Assembly: GCA_947630135.1 (NCBI GenBank)
Contig: CANRGH010000010.1
Location: 1 to 64,000, forward strand
DNA from: an uncultured Monoglobus sp.
Lineage (GTDB): Bacteria; Bacillota; Clostridia; Monoglobales; Monoglobaceae
Reading direction: 5' to 3'
Length of the DNA: 64,000 nt
Below, piece after piece: positions 44,926 through 54,390 of this stretch. Within the stretch, counting starts at the first letter, position 1, and each line of letters opens with the position of its first letter. A program made the translations under genes and the position numbers. The notes beneath the pieces were generated by a model, which did no database searches, was not told the DNA's origin, and was given only the letters and a program-made list of their open reading frames with translations.

Positions 44926-47301
44926 ATGGCTGGCGGCAAACTGATTGTCAGAACGCGCCTTATAAATAAGCTGAACAAAGAGCTCAGGAACAAAAAAATA
45001 GTGTATTTCGGAGCGCATATGGGTTGGGGAAAGACAACTGCCGTCAGGCAGTATCTTGACTCGAACAATTATCATTATTGTTATGTTTCCGCCCGCGAAA
45101 GCGGCTGGCGCGACGCGGCGCTAAGCGCCGTGAACGGAGGCGCGGAGCATATCGTGATCGATGATGTACATCTGGCATACTCTAAGGGCGGTGAAATATC
45201 CGCGCTTATATCATCATCGTCCCCCAACGCGACGTTTTACATTACCGGGCGCGCTTCGCTTCCACCATACCTAAAAGCGTTTTACAGCACCCGACAGCTC
45301 GTGGTTTACGATGAGACGCTCTTTGCTTGCGATGACGACGAGCTGAACGCTTTGGCAAGATTGTACCGCCTTGATTTAACCCCAAATACCCTGCACGAGA
45401 TTCGCGAGTTCACCGGCGGGTGGATACTCGGCCCGGTGTTCTTGTTCGAAAAGGGCGGAAACTTCAGCGCGGGATTTACGGAAGAGCAGAAACAACTGAT
45501 TAGCCTTGACATATATCAGTATGCGGATCACGCGTTCTTTTCTGAGCTTCCGCCCGAAGTGCAGGAGATACTTTTGAATGTGTCGCATATTGAAGAGTTC
45601 ACTCTTGCCCACGCGCAGATGCTTTGCGGAAACACCGACATAAAACCGTGGCTTGAGCGGGCTCTTAATTTAAGCTGCTTTTTGAGCTACATCCCTCCCG
45701 ATAAGTTTATTTTCAACAAATACGCCGCTCCGTATCTGAAGTGGAAGCAGAAAACAGAGCTCAGCGGTGACGCGCTGGCGAGACAGTACGAGATCTCGGC
45801 GCTCTATTATACGCTTCATGACGATATAAAAAGCGCGCTCAGATTTTACAAAATGGCGGGGAACACCCGAAAGATCGCCGAGCTGCTTTTAAAGAGCACG
45901 CGAAGCTGCTCAAGCATGAGCTTCTTTTATGATCTGCGCGAATACTTTTTCGCCCTTCCCGACGAGACGGTGGCGCAGTATCCCGAGCTTATCAGTATGA
46001 TTTCGATGATCTATTCCGGCATGTGCAATGTGGATGAGAGTGAGCGGTATTTTGACATGCTGGTCGGCATCGAAAATGATGAAAAAAGCGACGCGGCCCT
46101 GAAAAAGCGGGCGCGCGAGGAGATAGCCTATCTCACTATTTCGCTTCCGCACCGCGGCGCAAACAGCATCGTCAAGATCGTAAAGAGCCTGGCGGCGATC
46201 ATTTCCAGCCGCGATATGAGCCTAAACACCATGAGCGTTACCGGAGATATGCCCGGTCTTGTGAACGGAGGCAAGGATTTCAGCGAGTGGACAAAATCGG
46301 ACAAGTTCCTGTATAAAACCATGCGCATGCCCCTCCAGACGGTGGTCGGAAAAACCGCGCTGGGCCTCCCGGACATAGGTATCGGTGAAAGTCTGTTCCT
46401 GCATAACGCCGACGACAATTTCACCGAGGAGCTGACCTATCTCAGCCGCGGATTTTATGACGCGGAAAAATGCGGGAATATCCAGCTGCAGTTTGCGGCC
46501 CTGGCGGTCATGGCCAAGATACGCATGATCCGCGGAAACTTAAACGACGCGCTTGACCTGATTGACAGATTTGAAAAAAAAATACCAAAAACGGCGGAGA
46601 TCAGAAAAAACATGAGCGCGTTTCTGACGAATATCCGTATGCTTTCCGGAGAGGACGAGCCCATGATGAACTGGCTCAAAAACGAGGCGCCCGACGAGCT
46701 TGAGCCGTTCTGCATCAATTATCGTTACCGCTACATGACAAAGGTCAGGGTATACACCGCGCTTGAGAAATACGACGAGGCGTTGGCGCTGCTCGGCAGG
46801 TGCGACAAATACTTTACCGAGTATGACAGACCATATATGCATATCGAGGCGCTGATAATGCGGGCGGTGATCCTGAAGCGTCTGGGCGACGCGTCGTGGG
46901 ACGAGGCCTTTTCCGAGGCGCTGAAAATGTGCGAGGAATACCGTTTCGTGCGGATATTGTCAAATTTCGGCATGGCGGTCCTGGATTTGCTGCGCGCCAC
47001 AAAAGCCGACATCAATAAGCAGTTCAAAAAGTCGCTGCTCGAGTGTACCAAAAGGCAGGCGGTGCTTTATCCGAAATATTTACAGCCCGTGACCAAGATA
47101 GATTATAACCTGAGCGGGACCGAACGCATGGTGCTGAAATTATTGTGCGACGGGCTTTCAAACGAGGAAATAGGCAAAATAATGAATATATCTCTGCGCA
47201 CCGTGAAGTTTCATTTAACCAACATTTACGGCAAAATGAACGTCAAGAACCGCTTCGCTGCGATCCGCGAGGCGCAGATCAAAAAAATAATCACACAATA
47301 A
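44926..47301 (+). CDS. MalT-like LuxR family regulator (STAND ATPase)
   Basis: This 791-residue protein has a P-loop near the N-terminus (GAHMGWGKTT, about residues 29-38), an acidic Walker B region (IVIDDVHLAY), a long helical-repeat sensor domain, and a C-terminal LuxR helix-turn-helix (LSNEEIGKIMNISLRTVKFH). This is the MalT architecture, in which an inducer bound by the helical domain lets the ATPase oligomerise and activate promoters. It lies between the AraC gene and the pectate lyase gene and is the best candidate activator of the latter. Several paralogous proteins of this type occur in gut Clostridia. Confidence 0.85.
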   Translation: MAGGKLIVRTRLINKLNKELRNKKIVYFGAHMGWGKTTAVRQYLDSNNYHYCYVSARESGWRDAALSAVNGGAEHIVIDDVHLAYSKGGEISALISSSSPNATFYITGRASLPPYLKAFYSTRQLVVYDETLFACDDDELNALARLYRLDLTPNTLHEIREFTGGWILGPVFLFEKGGNFSAGFTEEQKQLISLDIYQYADHAFFSELPPEVQEILLNVSHIEEFTLAHAQMLCGNTDIKPWLERALNLSCFLSYIPPDKFIFNKYAAPYLKWKQKTELSGDALARQYEISALYYTLHDDIKSALRFYKMAGNTRKIAELLLKSTRSCSSMSFFYDLREYFFALPDETVAQYPELISMISMIYSGMCNVDESERYFDMLVGIENDEKSDAALKKRAREEIAYLTISLPHRGANSIVKIVKSLAAIISSRDMSLNTMSVTGDMPGLVNGGKDFSEWTKSDKFLYKTMRMPLQTVVGKTALGLPDIGIGESLFLHNADDNFTEELTYLSRGFYDAEKCGNIQLQFAALAVMAKIRMIRGNLNDALDLIDRFEKKIPKTAEIRKNMSAFLTNIRMLSGEDEPMMNWLKNEAPDELEPFCINYRYRYMTKVRVYTALEKYDEALALLGRCDKYFTEYDRPYMHIEALIMRAVILKRLGDASWDEAFSEALKMCEEYRFVRILSNFGMAVLDLLRATKADINKQFKKSLLECTKRQAVLYPKYLQPVTKIDYNLSGTERMVLKLLCDGLSNEEIGKIMNISLRTVKFHLTNIYGKMNVKNRFAAIREAQIKKIITQ

Positions 47302-47324
47302 AAAGCGCGAAACGCGCTTTTTTT
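47301..47324 (+). terminator. terminator after the LuxR gene
   Basis: AAAAGCGCG and CGCGCTTTT flank a 3-nt loop, followed by TTT. The stem begins at the stop codon. Confidence 0.85.
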
Positions 47325-47335
47325 GCTTTTAGGGC

Positions 47336-47364
47336 TTTAAATTACGAAAATTATATGTTATAAT
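47336..47364 (+). promoter_or_regulatory. promoter of the pectate lyase gene
   Basis: An extended -10 (TGTTATAAT, hexamer 47359-47364) lies 17 bp from a weak -35 (TTTAAA, 47336-47341). The weak -35 fits an activator-dependent promoter. Confidence 0.6.
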
Positions 47365-47396
47365 ATTCAATATATAACTTTTAAGGGGGTTTAAAC

Positions 47397-50300
47397 ATGA
47401 GACATTGCACAGGATTTAAAAGAATACTATGCGCTTGTATGGTGGCTATGCTTTTTGCGTTTTCACTGACCGCCGCCGTTATCGCCGAGGGAGAAACAGG
47501 CGGCGCGGCGTATTACGCGAAAGATCCGGTGATAAGCGGCGGAAAAACGGTCACTGCGGAGATCGTCAACGAAAGCGGCGAGAACGTTCTGTTTATTGCG
47601 GCCGCGTACGAGGACGGGGTCGTTGCGGACGCCGAAACTCAAACGATTTCGCCGGGAAGCGGAAGCGCCGAGGCGAGAGTCGAGTTTGACAAGGAGTATA
47701 CCGACATCAGGTGCTACCTTTGGTCCGAGAGCAGCATAGAGCCTTACGGCGACGTGACCGACGCGCTGCCCGATCTGCTGCCCGCGTTCCCGGGTGCCGA
47801 GGGCGGCGGAAAATTTTCTCCCGGAGCCAGGGGCGCGCTGCCCGGCGGCAAGCTTGAGGTCTATCATGTGACCAAATTGGACGACTCGGGCACAGGAAGC
47901 CTGCGCGACGCGGTCTCAAGATCCGGCAGGATCGTGGTGTTTGACATAAGCGGCACGATCGAGCTCAAAAGTGATATAAATATGAACAGGGATAACGTCA
48001 CTGTTCTGGGCCAGACCGCGCCCGGCGACGGCGTGACCGTCAGCGGCGGTTCGATCGTAACAGGCGACGGAGTTAAGAATATAATAATAAGATGCTTAAA
48101 GGTGCGCCCCACCGATAAAAACGGGCTTGAACCCGACGGAATAGGCGGCAGATACGGAACCGATATAATTTTTGACCATGTCAGCACCTCGTGGTGCGTT
48201 GACGAGCTGCTGACGCTTTACGCGGGTGCGGCTCAAGACGCGAAACCCGACAAGCCCGTGGGAAATCATCTGACGATCCAGAACACGATCGGAAGCGAGA
48301 GCCTGCGCATGAGCAACCACACCAAGGGCGCGCACGGCTACGGCGCGATCTGGGGCGGCACCTACGCCAGCTATCTGAACAACCTCCTGGCCCATCACGA
48401 CAGCCGCAGCCCCCGTCTTGACCGCCAGCTTGTCGCCACAGACGTCAGCAATAACGTAATATACAACTGGGGCCAGACCAACTCGGCCTACGGCGCCGAG
48501 CCGTATTCGAGCGCCAATGAGAAATCGACAGCCGACCAGAGGAACCCTTCAAACGTGAACTGGGTAGGAAACTATTACAAGTCTGGCCCGTCCACCAGAG
48601 CGATGCTCAAAACAAGGGTGTTCGACGTGACCGAGCCCCTGACCGCTGCCGACAGAAAATCGGTGTTCTATTTCGAGGATAACTATATCGACGGTATGGG
48701 AACGGTCAGCGACTACAAGAACAACAGCATAGTAAACAATTACATCGGCGCGGATTTCGCCGACAGCGAGATCGACATGGGCTATTACAAATACCGCCAG
48801 ACCTCGGCCGAGGAGGCCCTCGACCGTGTTCTGAGCACCGCGGGAGCGACCCTGCCCAGGCGTGACGCGAACGACGCCAGAGTGGTTAACGACGTTATAA
48901 ACGGCACGGGCAGAGTTATCAACAACGCGGGAGAGGTCGGCGGCTTGATACCCGTAGAGTCCGAGACGAGGAAATTTGAGATACCCGCCGATTGGCTGAA
49001 TAATAACGGCTATACCGGAATGGCCGAGACCGACATCACGGACAGCGGCTACACCGTTATCGAGGAATATGTCAACTACCTGACCGAGGAGATGAGCAAG
49101 ACTCCGCCGACCAACGCCAATATTGTTGTGCAGTCGCCCGCGATCGCGGCGCTCACCGATAACATAGAAGGCATGGAGGTCGACAACGGCGAATGGACGG
49201 TCATCACCGAGGGCGAGCCGCTGAGATATAAGGCGACGGCGATCGCGCGGGGCGGAAACGATGTAACCAAAATGGAGCTGTATGACCGCAACGCCAAGAT
49301 CGGTGATTATGACGGCTCTGCGATCGACGACGAGATCACTCTCGCCGCCGGAACCCATTATCTTACCTGCCGCGCGATAAACACCCGCGGCGAAAAGACC
49401 CAGAGCACGACTTCAATCGTGTATGTCAAGTCGGCGGCGGCCCCGGGCAGCTATTCATTTGAGGAAATAAAAGAAAGCGGCTACACCGGATATGCCGGCA
49501 AAGGCGGCGCCTCGATGGACGAAAAGGGCGTTTACACGATATACGGCTCCGGAAGGCTCACCACCGATTCAAGCGACAGCTGCGGATTTATGTATAAAGA
49601 GGTCAACGGCGATTTTGACGTGACCGTAAGGGTCGAGGAGATACCCAAGTTTGAGAACCAGCAGGTGAGCGGACTCATGGTGCGCTCGGGAATGAATCAA
49701 GGCGACATAATGGCTATGATAGGCGACGGCTGGGTAAAGAACGGCGAGAACGCCAGAATTCTGACCCGAAAGGCCGAGAAAGCCTCGGCGCAGGAAATAT
49801 ATTTCAAGGACAAGAGCGGCGCCGCAGTTGACAATTCCGACGACAAGCACAGCAAGAGCATGCCGAAATACATGAGGATCGAAAGAAAGGGCAACAGTTT
49901 GACGTTCAGCGTTTCCAACATGGGAATTGATTGGACAGACAACGACCGCCAGCCCGTGACGATCGAGTATGACAATCTGCCCGAAACCATGTATGTGGGC
50001 CTTGCGACCGACTCGGCAAACGGAGTCTCTGTGAAGGAGTATTTCTCGACCGCCAAGTTCAGCAATTTGGTATTAAACGGCGAGAGAGATGTCGAGCCTC
50101 CCGAGAAGGGCACGGTTCCGTTCTATGACGAGGCATTTGACAATGCCGAATGGTTCTTCCCGTCGGGCAGCGGCCCCAAGAGTCTGGCCGAAACGCCTCT
50201 CGGCGGAAACATAAGCGACGCGGCTCTGTTCTGGGGCCCATGCTCAAGAGACTTCAAGCCTCAGAGCGCGGGCGTTGTCAAGGCGACGGCGGACTTCTTC

Positions 50301-50720
50301 ACCAGGACCACGCCGAGGGTCGACCCGATGGCGGGAGCGAGATTTATGCTGCAGGGCATAAACGCCGCGGGCGAAACGGTCAAGATAAAGAGCGTCTACG
50401 CGCAGCATTCGCTGGGATTTTTCGAGGACTATGATGATACTCCGTCAAATCCGACACTCACACCGACGTCCGACGCAAAGTATGAGATCGAAAAATGGTA
50501 CAAGGTCGAGATGACTCTTGACTATAACACCGGCAAAGGAACGTATTCGTTTAAACCCTATACCGAATATAACTCGTCAACCGGAAAGTATGAGACGGGC
50601 GCCTCGATATTCGACCTCACGTTTGACTTTGACACAAGCGTGGCGGTCAGCCAGCTCCATTTTGAGCGGCGCGGCGGCTTTGAGATGTATCTCGACAACG
50701 TCGGCGTAAGCGTTGAATAA
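47397..50720 (+). CDS. secreted PL1-type pectate lyase with carbohydrate-binding modules
   Basis: This 1107-residue protein has a signal peptide (about 1-31) and a beta-helix lyase domain (about 125-515). The lyase begins FPGAEGGGKFSPGARG, continues IVVFDISGTIELKSDINM, and has the substrate-site HHDSRSPRLDR. A short Ig-like domain (about 590-680) and two concanavalin-like regions (about 690-900 and 930-1107) probably bind glycans. PL1 lyases cleave polygalacturonan by calcium-dependent beta-elimination. AAGGGGG precedes the ATG, the promoter is weak, and the MalT-like regulator lies next door. Confidence 0.88.
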   Translation: MRHCTGFKRILCACMVAMLFAFSLTAAVIAEGETGGAAYYAKDPVISGGKTVTAEIVNESGENVLFIAAAYEDGVVADAETQTISPGSGSAEARVEFDKEYTDIRCYLWSESSIEPYGDVTDALPDLLPAFPGAEGGGKFSPGARGALPGGKLEVYHVTKLDDSGTGSLRDAVSRSGRIVVFDISGTIELKSDINMNRDNVTVLGQTAPGDGVTVSGGSIVTGDGVKNIIIRCLKVRPTDKNGLEPDGIGGRYGTDIIFDHVSTSWCVDELLTLYAGAAQDAKPDKPVGNHLTIQNTIGSESLRMSNHTKGAHGYGAIWGGTYASYLNNLLAHHDSRSPRLDRQLVATDVSNNVIYNWGQTNSAYGAEPYSSANEKSTADQRNPSNVNWVGNYYKSGPSTRAMLKTRVFDVTEPLTAADRKSVFYFEDNYIDGMGTVSDYKNNSIVNNYIGADFADSEIDMGYYKYRQTSAEEALDRVLSTAGATLPRRDANDARVVNDVINGTGRVINNAGEVGGLIPVESETRKFEIPADWLNNNGYTGMAETDITDSGYTVIEEYVNYLTEEMSKTPPTNANIVVQSPAIAALTDNIEGMEVDNGEWTVITEGEPLRYKATAIARGGNDVTKMELYDRNAKIGDYDGSAIDDEITLAAGTHYLTCRAINTRGEKTQSTTSIVYVKSAAAPGSYSFEEIKESGYTGYAGKGGASMDEKGVYTIYGSGRLTTDSSDSCGFMYKEVNGDFDVTVRVEEIPKFENQQVSGLMVRSGMNQGDIMAMIGDGWVKNGENARILTRKAEKASAQEIYFKDKSGAAVDNSDDKHSKSMPKYMRIERKGNSLTFSVSNMGIDWTDNDRQPVTIEYDNLPETMYVGLATDSANGVSVKEYFSTAKFSNLVLNGERDVEPPEKGTVPFYDEAFDNAEWFFPSGSGPKSLAETPLGGNISDAALFWGPCSRDFKPQSAGVVKATADFFTRTTPRVDPMAGARFMLQGINAAGETVKIKSVYAQHSLGFFEDYDDTPSNPTLTPTSDAKYEIEKWYKVEMTLDYNTGKGTYSFKPYTEYNSSTGKYETGASIFDLTFDFDTSVAVSQLHFERRGGFEMYLDNVGVSVE

Positions 50721-50828
50721 GAGCGACAGCGCGGTGGTTGCGCTCGATCGTTTTTGAGACGTTTACTGCGATTATCAGCTTATCGGAAGTTTAATTAACG
50801 GTATGCGGCATAGAATTTCGGAGGATTT

Positions 50829-52175
50829 ATGAACAAAAATTTCACCGAGGGGAAAATCCTTCGTCAGCTTATAGGCTTCGCGCTGCCGATGCTGCTGGCG
50901 CTTTTCCTTCAAGCGATGTACGGCGCGATAGATCTGCTGGTTGTGGGCCGCTTCGGAGTCCCCGCCGATGTCTCGGCGGTTTCCACCGGCAGCCAGATCA
51001 TGCAGACGATAACCTTTATGATCGAGGGCGTTTCGATGGGAATAACCGTTCTCGCGGGCCACAGAATAGGCGAGGGCAACAACAAAGAGGCCGGAAGAGT
51101 GATAGGCAGCGGCATCGCGCTGTTCGGGATTATCGCCGTTTTGGCGACGGCGCTCATGCTGTCCTGCGCCCGCCCGCTGGCCGCGCTTATGCGCGCGCCC
51201 GCGGAGGCTTTTGATTTGACCGTGACATATATTTTTTGGTGCTCGGCAGGAATGATCTTTATCGTTGCCTATAACCTGCTGGGCAGCATTTTCCGCGGCG
51301 TTGGCAACTCAAAGATCCCGCTCATGACCGTGGCGATTGCCTGCGCGTTTAACATAATCGGCGATTTGGTTTTTGTCGCGGGCTTTAAAATGGGCGTGGC
51401 GGGAGCGGCGCTTGCCACCGTTATGGCTCAGGGCGTCAGCGTCCTGCTGTCGCTTGTAATAATCCGGCGGATGAAAATGCCGTTTAAGCTCGCCCGCCGC
51501 GATATTCGTTTGCGGAAAAGGATAGTAAAGCGGATATTGTTTCTGGGTGTTCCGATCGCTCTGCAGGACCTTCTGGTCAGCATATCGTTTCTGGTTATCC
51601 TCGCCATTGTGAACTCTCTGGGCCTTGTGGCCTCGGCCGGAGTGGGCGTGGCCGAAAAGCTTTGCGCGTTTATCATGCTGGTTCCGTCGGCGTATATGCA
51701 GTCAATGTCCGCGTTTGTGGCGCAGAACATAGGCGCCGAGAAGTATGACCGCGCCAAAAGAGCGCTGCTCTGCGGGATTTTGTCGTCATTGGCGGTTGGC
51801 GTTGTGATGTTTTACATATCCTTTTTTCAGGGGGATGTTCTGTCAACGATATTCACAAGCGACCCCAAAGTCGTGTCGGCCGCAGCGAGCTATCTTAAGG
51901 CGTATTCTTTTGACTGTATATTGACGTCGTTCCTGTTCTGCTTCAGCGGCTATTTCAACGGCTGCGGGCGGACGATGTTCAACATGCTCCAAGGCGTGGC
52001 GGGCGCGTTCTGCGTCCGTATCCCCGTCTCGTATTTTGTGAGTCGGATAGCGGGTGTGTCTCTGTTTTATATCGGCCTCGCGACGCCGTGCTCGACCGTG
52101 GTTCAGATCATTCTGTGTTTGACTTATTTTATAATTACCGAAAGAAAAGCCCGCGCGCTGCGGGCGAAAATTTGA
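50829..52175 (+). CDS. MATE family efflux transporter
   Basis: This 448-residue protein has about 12 hydrophobic segments in two related halves. It shows MATE features at the start (LIGFALPMLLALFLQAMYGAIDLLVVGRF) split as LIGFALPMLL and AIDLLVVGRFG, and in the second half GVAEKLCAF and AFVAQNIGA. MATE proteins export cationic drugs or metabolites using Na+ or H+ gradients. The substrate is unknown. GGAGG precedes the ATG. The SGNH gene starts 9 nt after its stop. Confidence 0.9.
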   Translation: MNKNFTEGKILRQLIGFALPMLLALFLQAMYGAIDLLVVGRFGVPADVSAVSTGSQIMQTITFMIEGVSMGITVLAGHRIGEGNNKEAGRVIGSGIALFGIIAVLATALMLSCARPLAALMRAPAEAFDLTVTYIFWCSAGMIFIVAYNLLGSIFRGVGNSKIPLMTVAIACAFNIIGDLVFVAGFKMGVAGAALATVMAQGVSVLLSLVIIRRMKMPFKLARRDIRLRKRIVKRILFLGVPIALQDLLVSISFLVILAIVNSLGLVASAGVGVAEKLCAFIMLVPSAYMQSMSAFVAQNIGAEKYDRAKRALLCGILSSLAVGVVMFYISFFQGDVLSTIFTSDPKVVSAAASYLKAYSFDCILTSFLFCFSGYFNGCGRTMFNMLQGVAGAFCVRIPVSYFVSRIAGVSLFYIGLATPCSTVVQIILCLTYFIITERKARALRAKI

Positions 52176-52184
52176 GGAGGGAAT

Positions 52185-53126
52185 ATGATCAACGTTTATT
52201 TGCTCGGAGACTCGATCGTGACGGCTTACGGCGGCGACTCCGAGAACATTATCGGCGGATGGGGCGACCATCTGGGCTGCTTTTTTGACGGCGGCATCAA
52301 TGTGATCTCATGTGCCGAGGGCGGAAAAAGCACCCGCAGCTATTTAAACGACGGAAGATTTATCGACAACGGAAGGTTTACAAAGGATATGTTCCCTTAT
52401 GGTGTCGGACCGTGCCTGAACCTTATCGGGAAAGGGGATTTCGCGCTGATCGAGTTTTGCCATAATGACGATGACTCCGCGAGGGGCGAGAAGCGCGAAC
52501 TCCGCCACACGCCGCTCGGCGAGCCCGATCGCGACGGCGTCTACCCGAGCGTGCTTCCGGAGGGCGGAACACCCTACGCGTTTGACTGCGGAGCCACCTA
52601 TAAAGGCTTTTTAAAATTCTACATAAGAAAGATAAAGGAAAAGGGCGCGAACCCCGTGCTTGTGACCCCGCCGCCCAGAGGATATTTTAAGAACGGAAAA
52701 ATCGCCTCAGTCCCCGGAAACCACGGCGGCAGCGATAAATTCGGTGATTACGCCTATGTCCGAGCCATGCGTCAAGCGGCGGAGGAGGAAGACGTTCCGC
52801 TGATCGAGCTGTTTGACAGGGCGAAAGCGTATATTGACGGGCTCGGCGAGGAAAAGTTCAAATATCTCCAGTCGATCAAAGATGAGGAAGGCAAAACCAT
52901 AGGAGAGGCACGCTTCGGCAGACCCAAACGCTGGCCCGGGGATTATGATGAGATCATGGAGAGCGGAACCTTCGCAGAGACCGACAACACCCACCAGAAC
53001 CGCTATGGCTCTTTTGTGTACGCCTCGTTTATAGCCGATGAGATAAAACAAAAGCTCCCCGCCTTGGCCGGGCATATTTTGGACGTTCCCGCAAAGACGG
53101 TGCCCCCTCCAAAAGGATTGATATAA
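52185..53126 (+). CDS. SGNH hydrolase, rhamnogalacturonan acetylesterase-like
   Basis: This 313-residue protein has the nucleophile in LLGDSIV (Ser9), CAEGGKSTRSY, the block with FCHNDDDS, and a C-terminal DNTHQNRYG with the Asp/His pair, as in YesT/RhgT-type acetylesterases. These deacetylate rhamnogalacturonan, often on imported oligomers. It has no signal peptide, so it acts inside the cell. It is coupled to the MATE gene and is the second cytoplasmic SGNH esterase in the window (the first is at 23050). Confidence 0.85.
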   Translation: MINVYLLGDSIVTAYGGDSENIIGGWGDHLGCFFDGGINVISCAEGGKSTRSYLNDGRFIDNGRFTKDMFPYGVGPCLNLIGKGDFALIEFCHNDDDSARGEKRELRHTPLGEPDRDGVYPSVLPEGGTPYAFDCGATYKGFLKFYIRKIKEKGANPVLVTPPPRGYFKNGKIASVPGNHGGSDKFGDYAYVRAMRQAAEEEDVPLIELFDRAKAYIDGLGEEKFKYLQSIKDEEGKTIGEARFGRPKRWPGDYDEIMESGTFAETDNTHQNRYGSFVYASFIADEIKQKLPALAGHILDVPAKTVPPPKGLI

Positions 53127-53206
53127 AGCAGACCCGCCTGTATCGGCGGGGTTATTTCTGATATTCTATATGAAAAAAATAATTTAAAATAAACTCCTTT
53201 CTAATT

Positions 53207-53227
53207 ATGACATTTAGTAAATGTCAT
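53207..53227. promoter_or_regulatory. operator 1 (perfect dyad) of the HTH gene
   Basis: A 21-nt perfect palindrome with half-sites TGACA and TGTCA 9 nt apart, centred at 53217. Confidence 0.75.
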
Positions 53228-53260
53228 ATTCTCTCTGATTATATCATAAAATATTTGATA

Positions 53261-53279
53261 TGACAAGCACTGAATGTCA
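53261..53279. promoter_or_regulatory. operator 2 of the HTH gene
   Basis: TGACA-N9-TGTCA repeats the half-sites and spacing of operator 1, centred at 53270, which is 53 bp or five helical turns away. It lies just before the ribosome site. Confidence 0.72.
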
Positions 53280-53295
53280 AAAAGAAGGTGTTGTT

Positions 53296-53541
53296 ATGTT
53301 TAAAAATAAAGCGGATAACGTAAAGCTCAATTTATGCGGTGAAAATGTGGCAAGGTTTAGAGCGAGGATCTTGCCGAAAATGTCGCAGAGGGCGCTTGCC
53401 GATAAACTGCAGTTATCGGGTATTGATCTTGATAAAAACGCTGTACAGCGTATTGAGTGCGGCAAACGATTTGTGACGGATATTGAGCTTGCCGCCTTAG
53501 CCGAAGCCCTTGACGTTACAATCGAGGATTTGATAAAATAA
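53296..53541 (+). CDS. small XRE-type helix-turn-helix regulator
   Basis: This 81-residue protein is nearly all one HTH domain: MSQRALADKLQLSG, then KNAVQRIECGKRFVTDIELAALAEALDV. The ATG at 53296 follows AGAAGG by 7 nt; a start at 53260 would cover operator 2 and lacks a ribosome site. Two identical-spacing dyads directly upstream imply autoregulation. It has no obvious partner gene and ends at a strong terminator. Confidence 0.85.
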   Translation: MFKNKADNVKLNLCGENVARFRARILPKMSQRALADKLQLSGIDLDKNAVQRIECGKRFVTDIELAALAEALDVTIEDLIK

Positions 53542-53554
53542 GACTGCATAATTA

Positions 53555-53581
53555 AAGATCCGCGGCGCCGCCGCGGATCTT
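53555..53581. terminator. 12-bp hairpin between the HTH gene and nif3
   Basis: AAGATCCGCGGC, a 3-nt loop, and the exact complement, flanked by TAATTA on the left and TGCTTTT on the right. It can serve both convergent genes. Confidence 0.85.
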
Positions 53582-53585
53582 GCTT

Positions 53586-54386
53586 TTATCTTTTTTTATA
53601 TGGTTCGGCAGAGGATTTGTGTATTATTAAGTCGGGGAATTCTTCTTTTAAATATTCCTCCATGAAATCGCGGATTATGTTTTCGGTCTCAAAATGTCCC
53701 GCGTCGATCAGGTTTATTCCGAGCTCAAGCGCAAGCTGGGCCTCGTGGTGCTTTATTTCCGAGGTAATGTAAACGTCGGCGCCCGCGTTGTAGGCGCAGT
53801 AGATCAAGTCGCCGCCGCTGCCGCTGCACACTGCCGCTGTGGTTATAACGTCCGACGGATCGCCTGTGTATGAGATCGCGGCGCAGCCGAGAACGTTTTT
53901 CACATAGTCAACGTAGTCCGCCATTTCGGTCGGCGTGTCAAGCCTTCCGACGCGGCCTATGTTGTCAAGCGGCTTTCCGCTTCCGTCAACACATTCAAGG
54001 TCGTCAAAATGACGGGTGTCCACAATGTCGAGCTTGTCACAGAGAATGTCGTTCATGCCTCCGTCGGCGATGTCAAAATTGGTGTGGGCGCTGTACAGCG
54101 CGATGTCGTTTTTTATCAGATTTATGATCACGCTGCCCGTGACGTCCTGCTCGATCACGCGGCTTACGGATGTGAAAATCAGCGGATGGTGGGTTATTAT
54201 TATATCCGCGCCCAGGGCGATCGCCTCGCGGACGTTTCGGCTGGTGCCGTCAAGCGCGATATAGACCGAGCTTACCTCCTTGTCCATGTCCCCGACCATA
54301 AGGCCCGGATTGTCCCACGGCTCGGCCAGCCCGAGCGGGGCCAGACGCTCGATATGGTCGGCTATTTGTTTAACGGTAACACGCAT
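53586..54386 (-). CDS. Nif3-like dinuclear metal centre protein
   Basis: This 266-residue protein is a member of the Nif3/YqfO family, hexamers with a two-metal site. Metal ligands are seen in ITHHPLIF, SAHTNFD, and the C-terminal DAGHFETE. Molecular function is debated (GTP cyclohydrolase I type 2-like). The ATG at 54384-54386 follows AGGAGTG. It starts 4 nt after trmK, a conserved Firmicutes pair. Confidence 0.9.
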   Translation of the reverse strand: MRVTVKQIADHIERLAPLGLAEPWDNPGLMVGDMDKEVSSVYIALDGTSRNVREAIALGADIIITHHPLIFTSVSRVIEQDVTGSVIINLIKNDIALYSAHTNFDIADGGMNDILCDKLDIVDTRHFDDLECVDGSGKPLDNIGRVGRLDTPTEMADYVDYVKNVLGCAAISYTGDPSDVITTAAVCSGSGGDLIYCAYNAGADVYITSEIKHHEAQLALELGINLIDAGHFETENIIRDFMEEYLKEEFPDLIIHKSSAEPYKKR

Positions 54387-54390
54387 AAAA

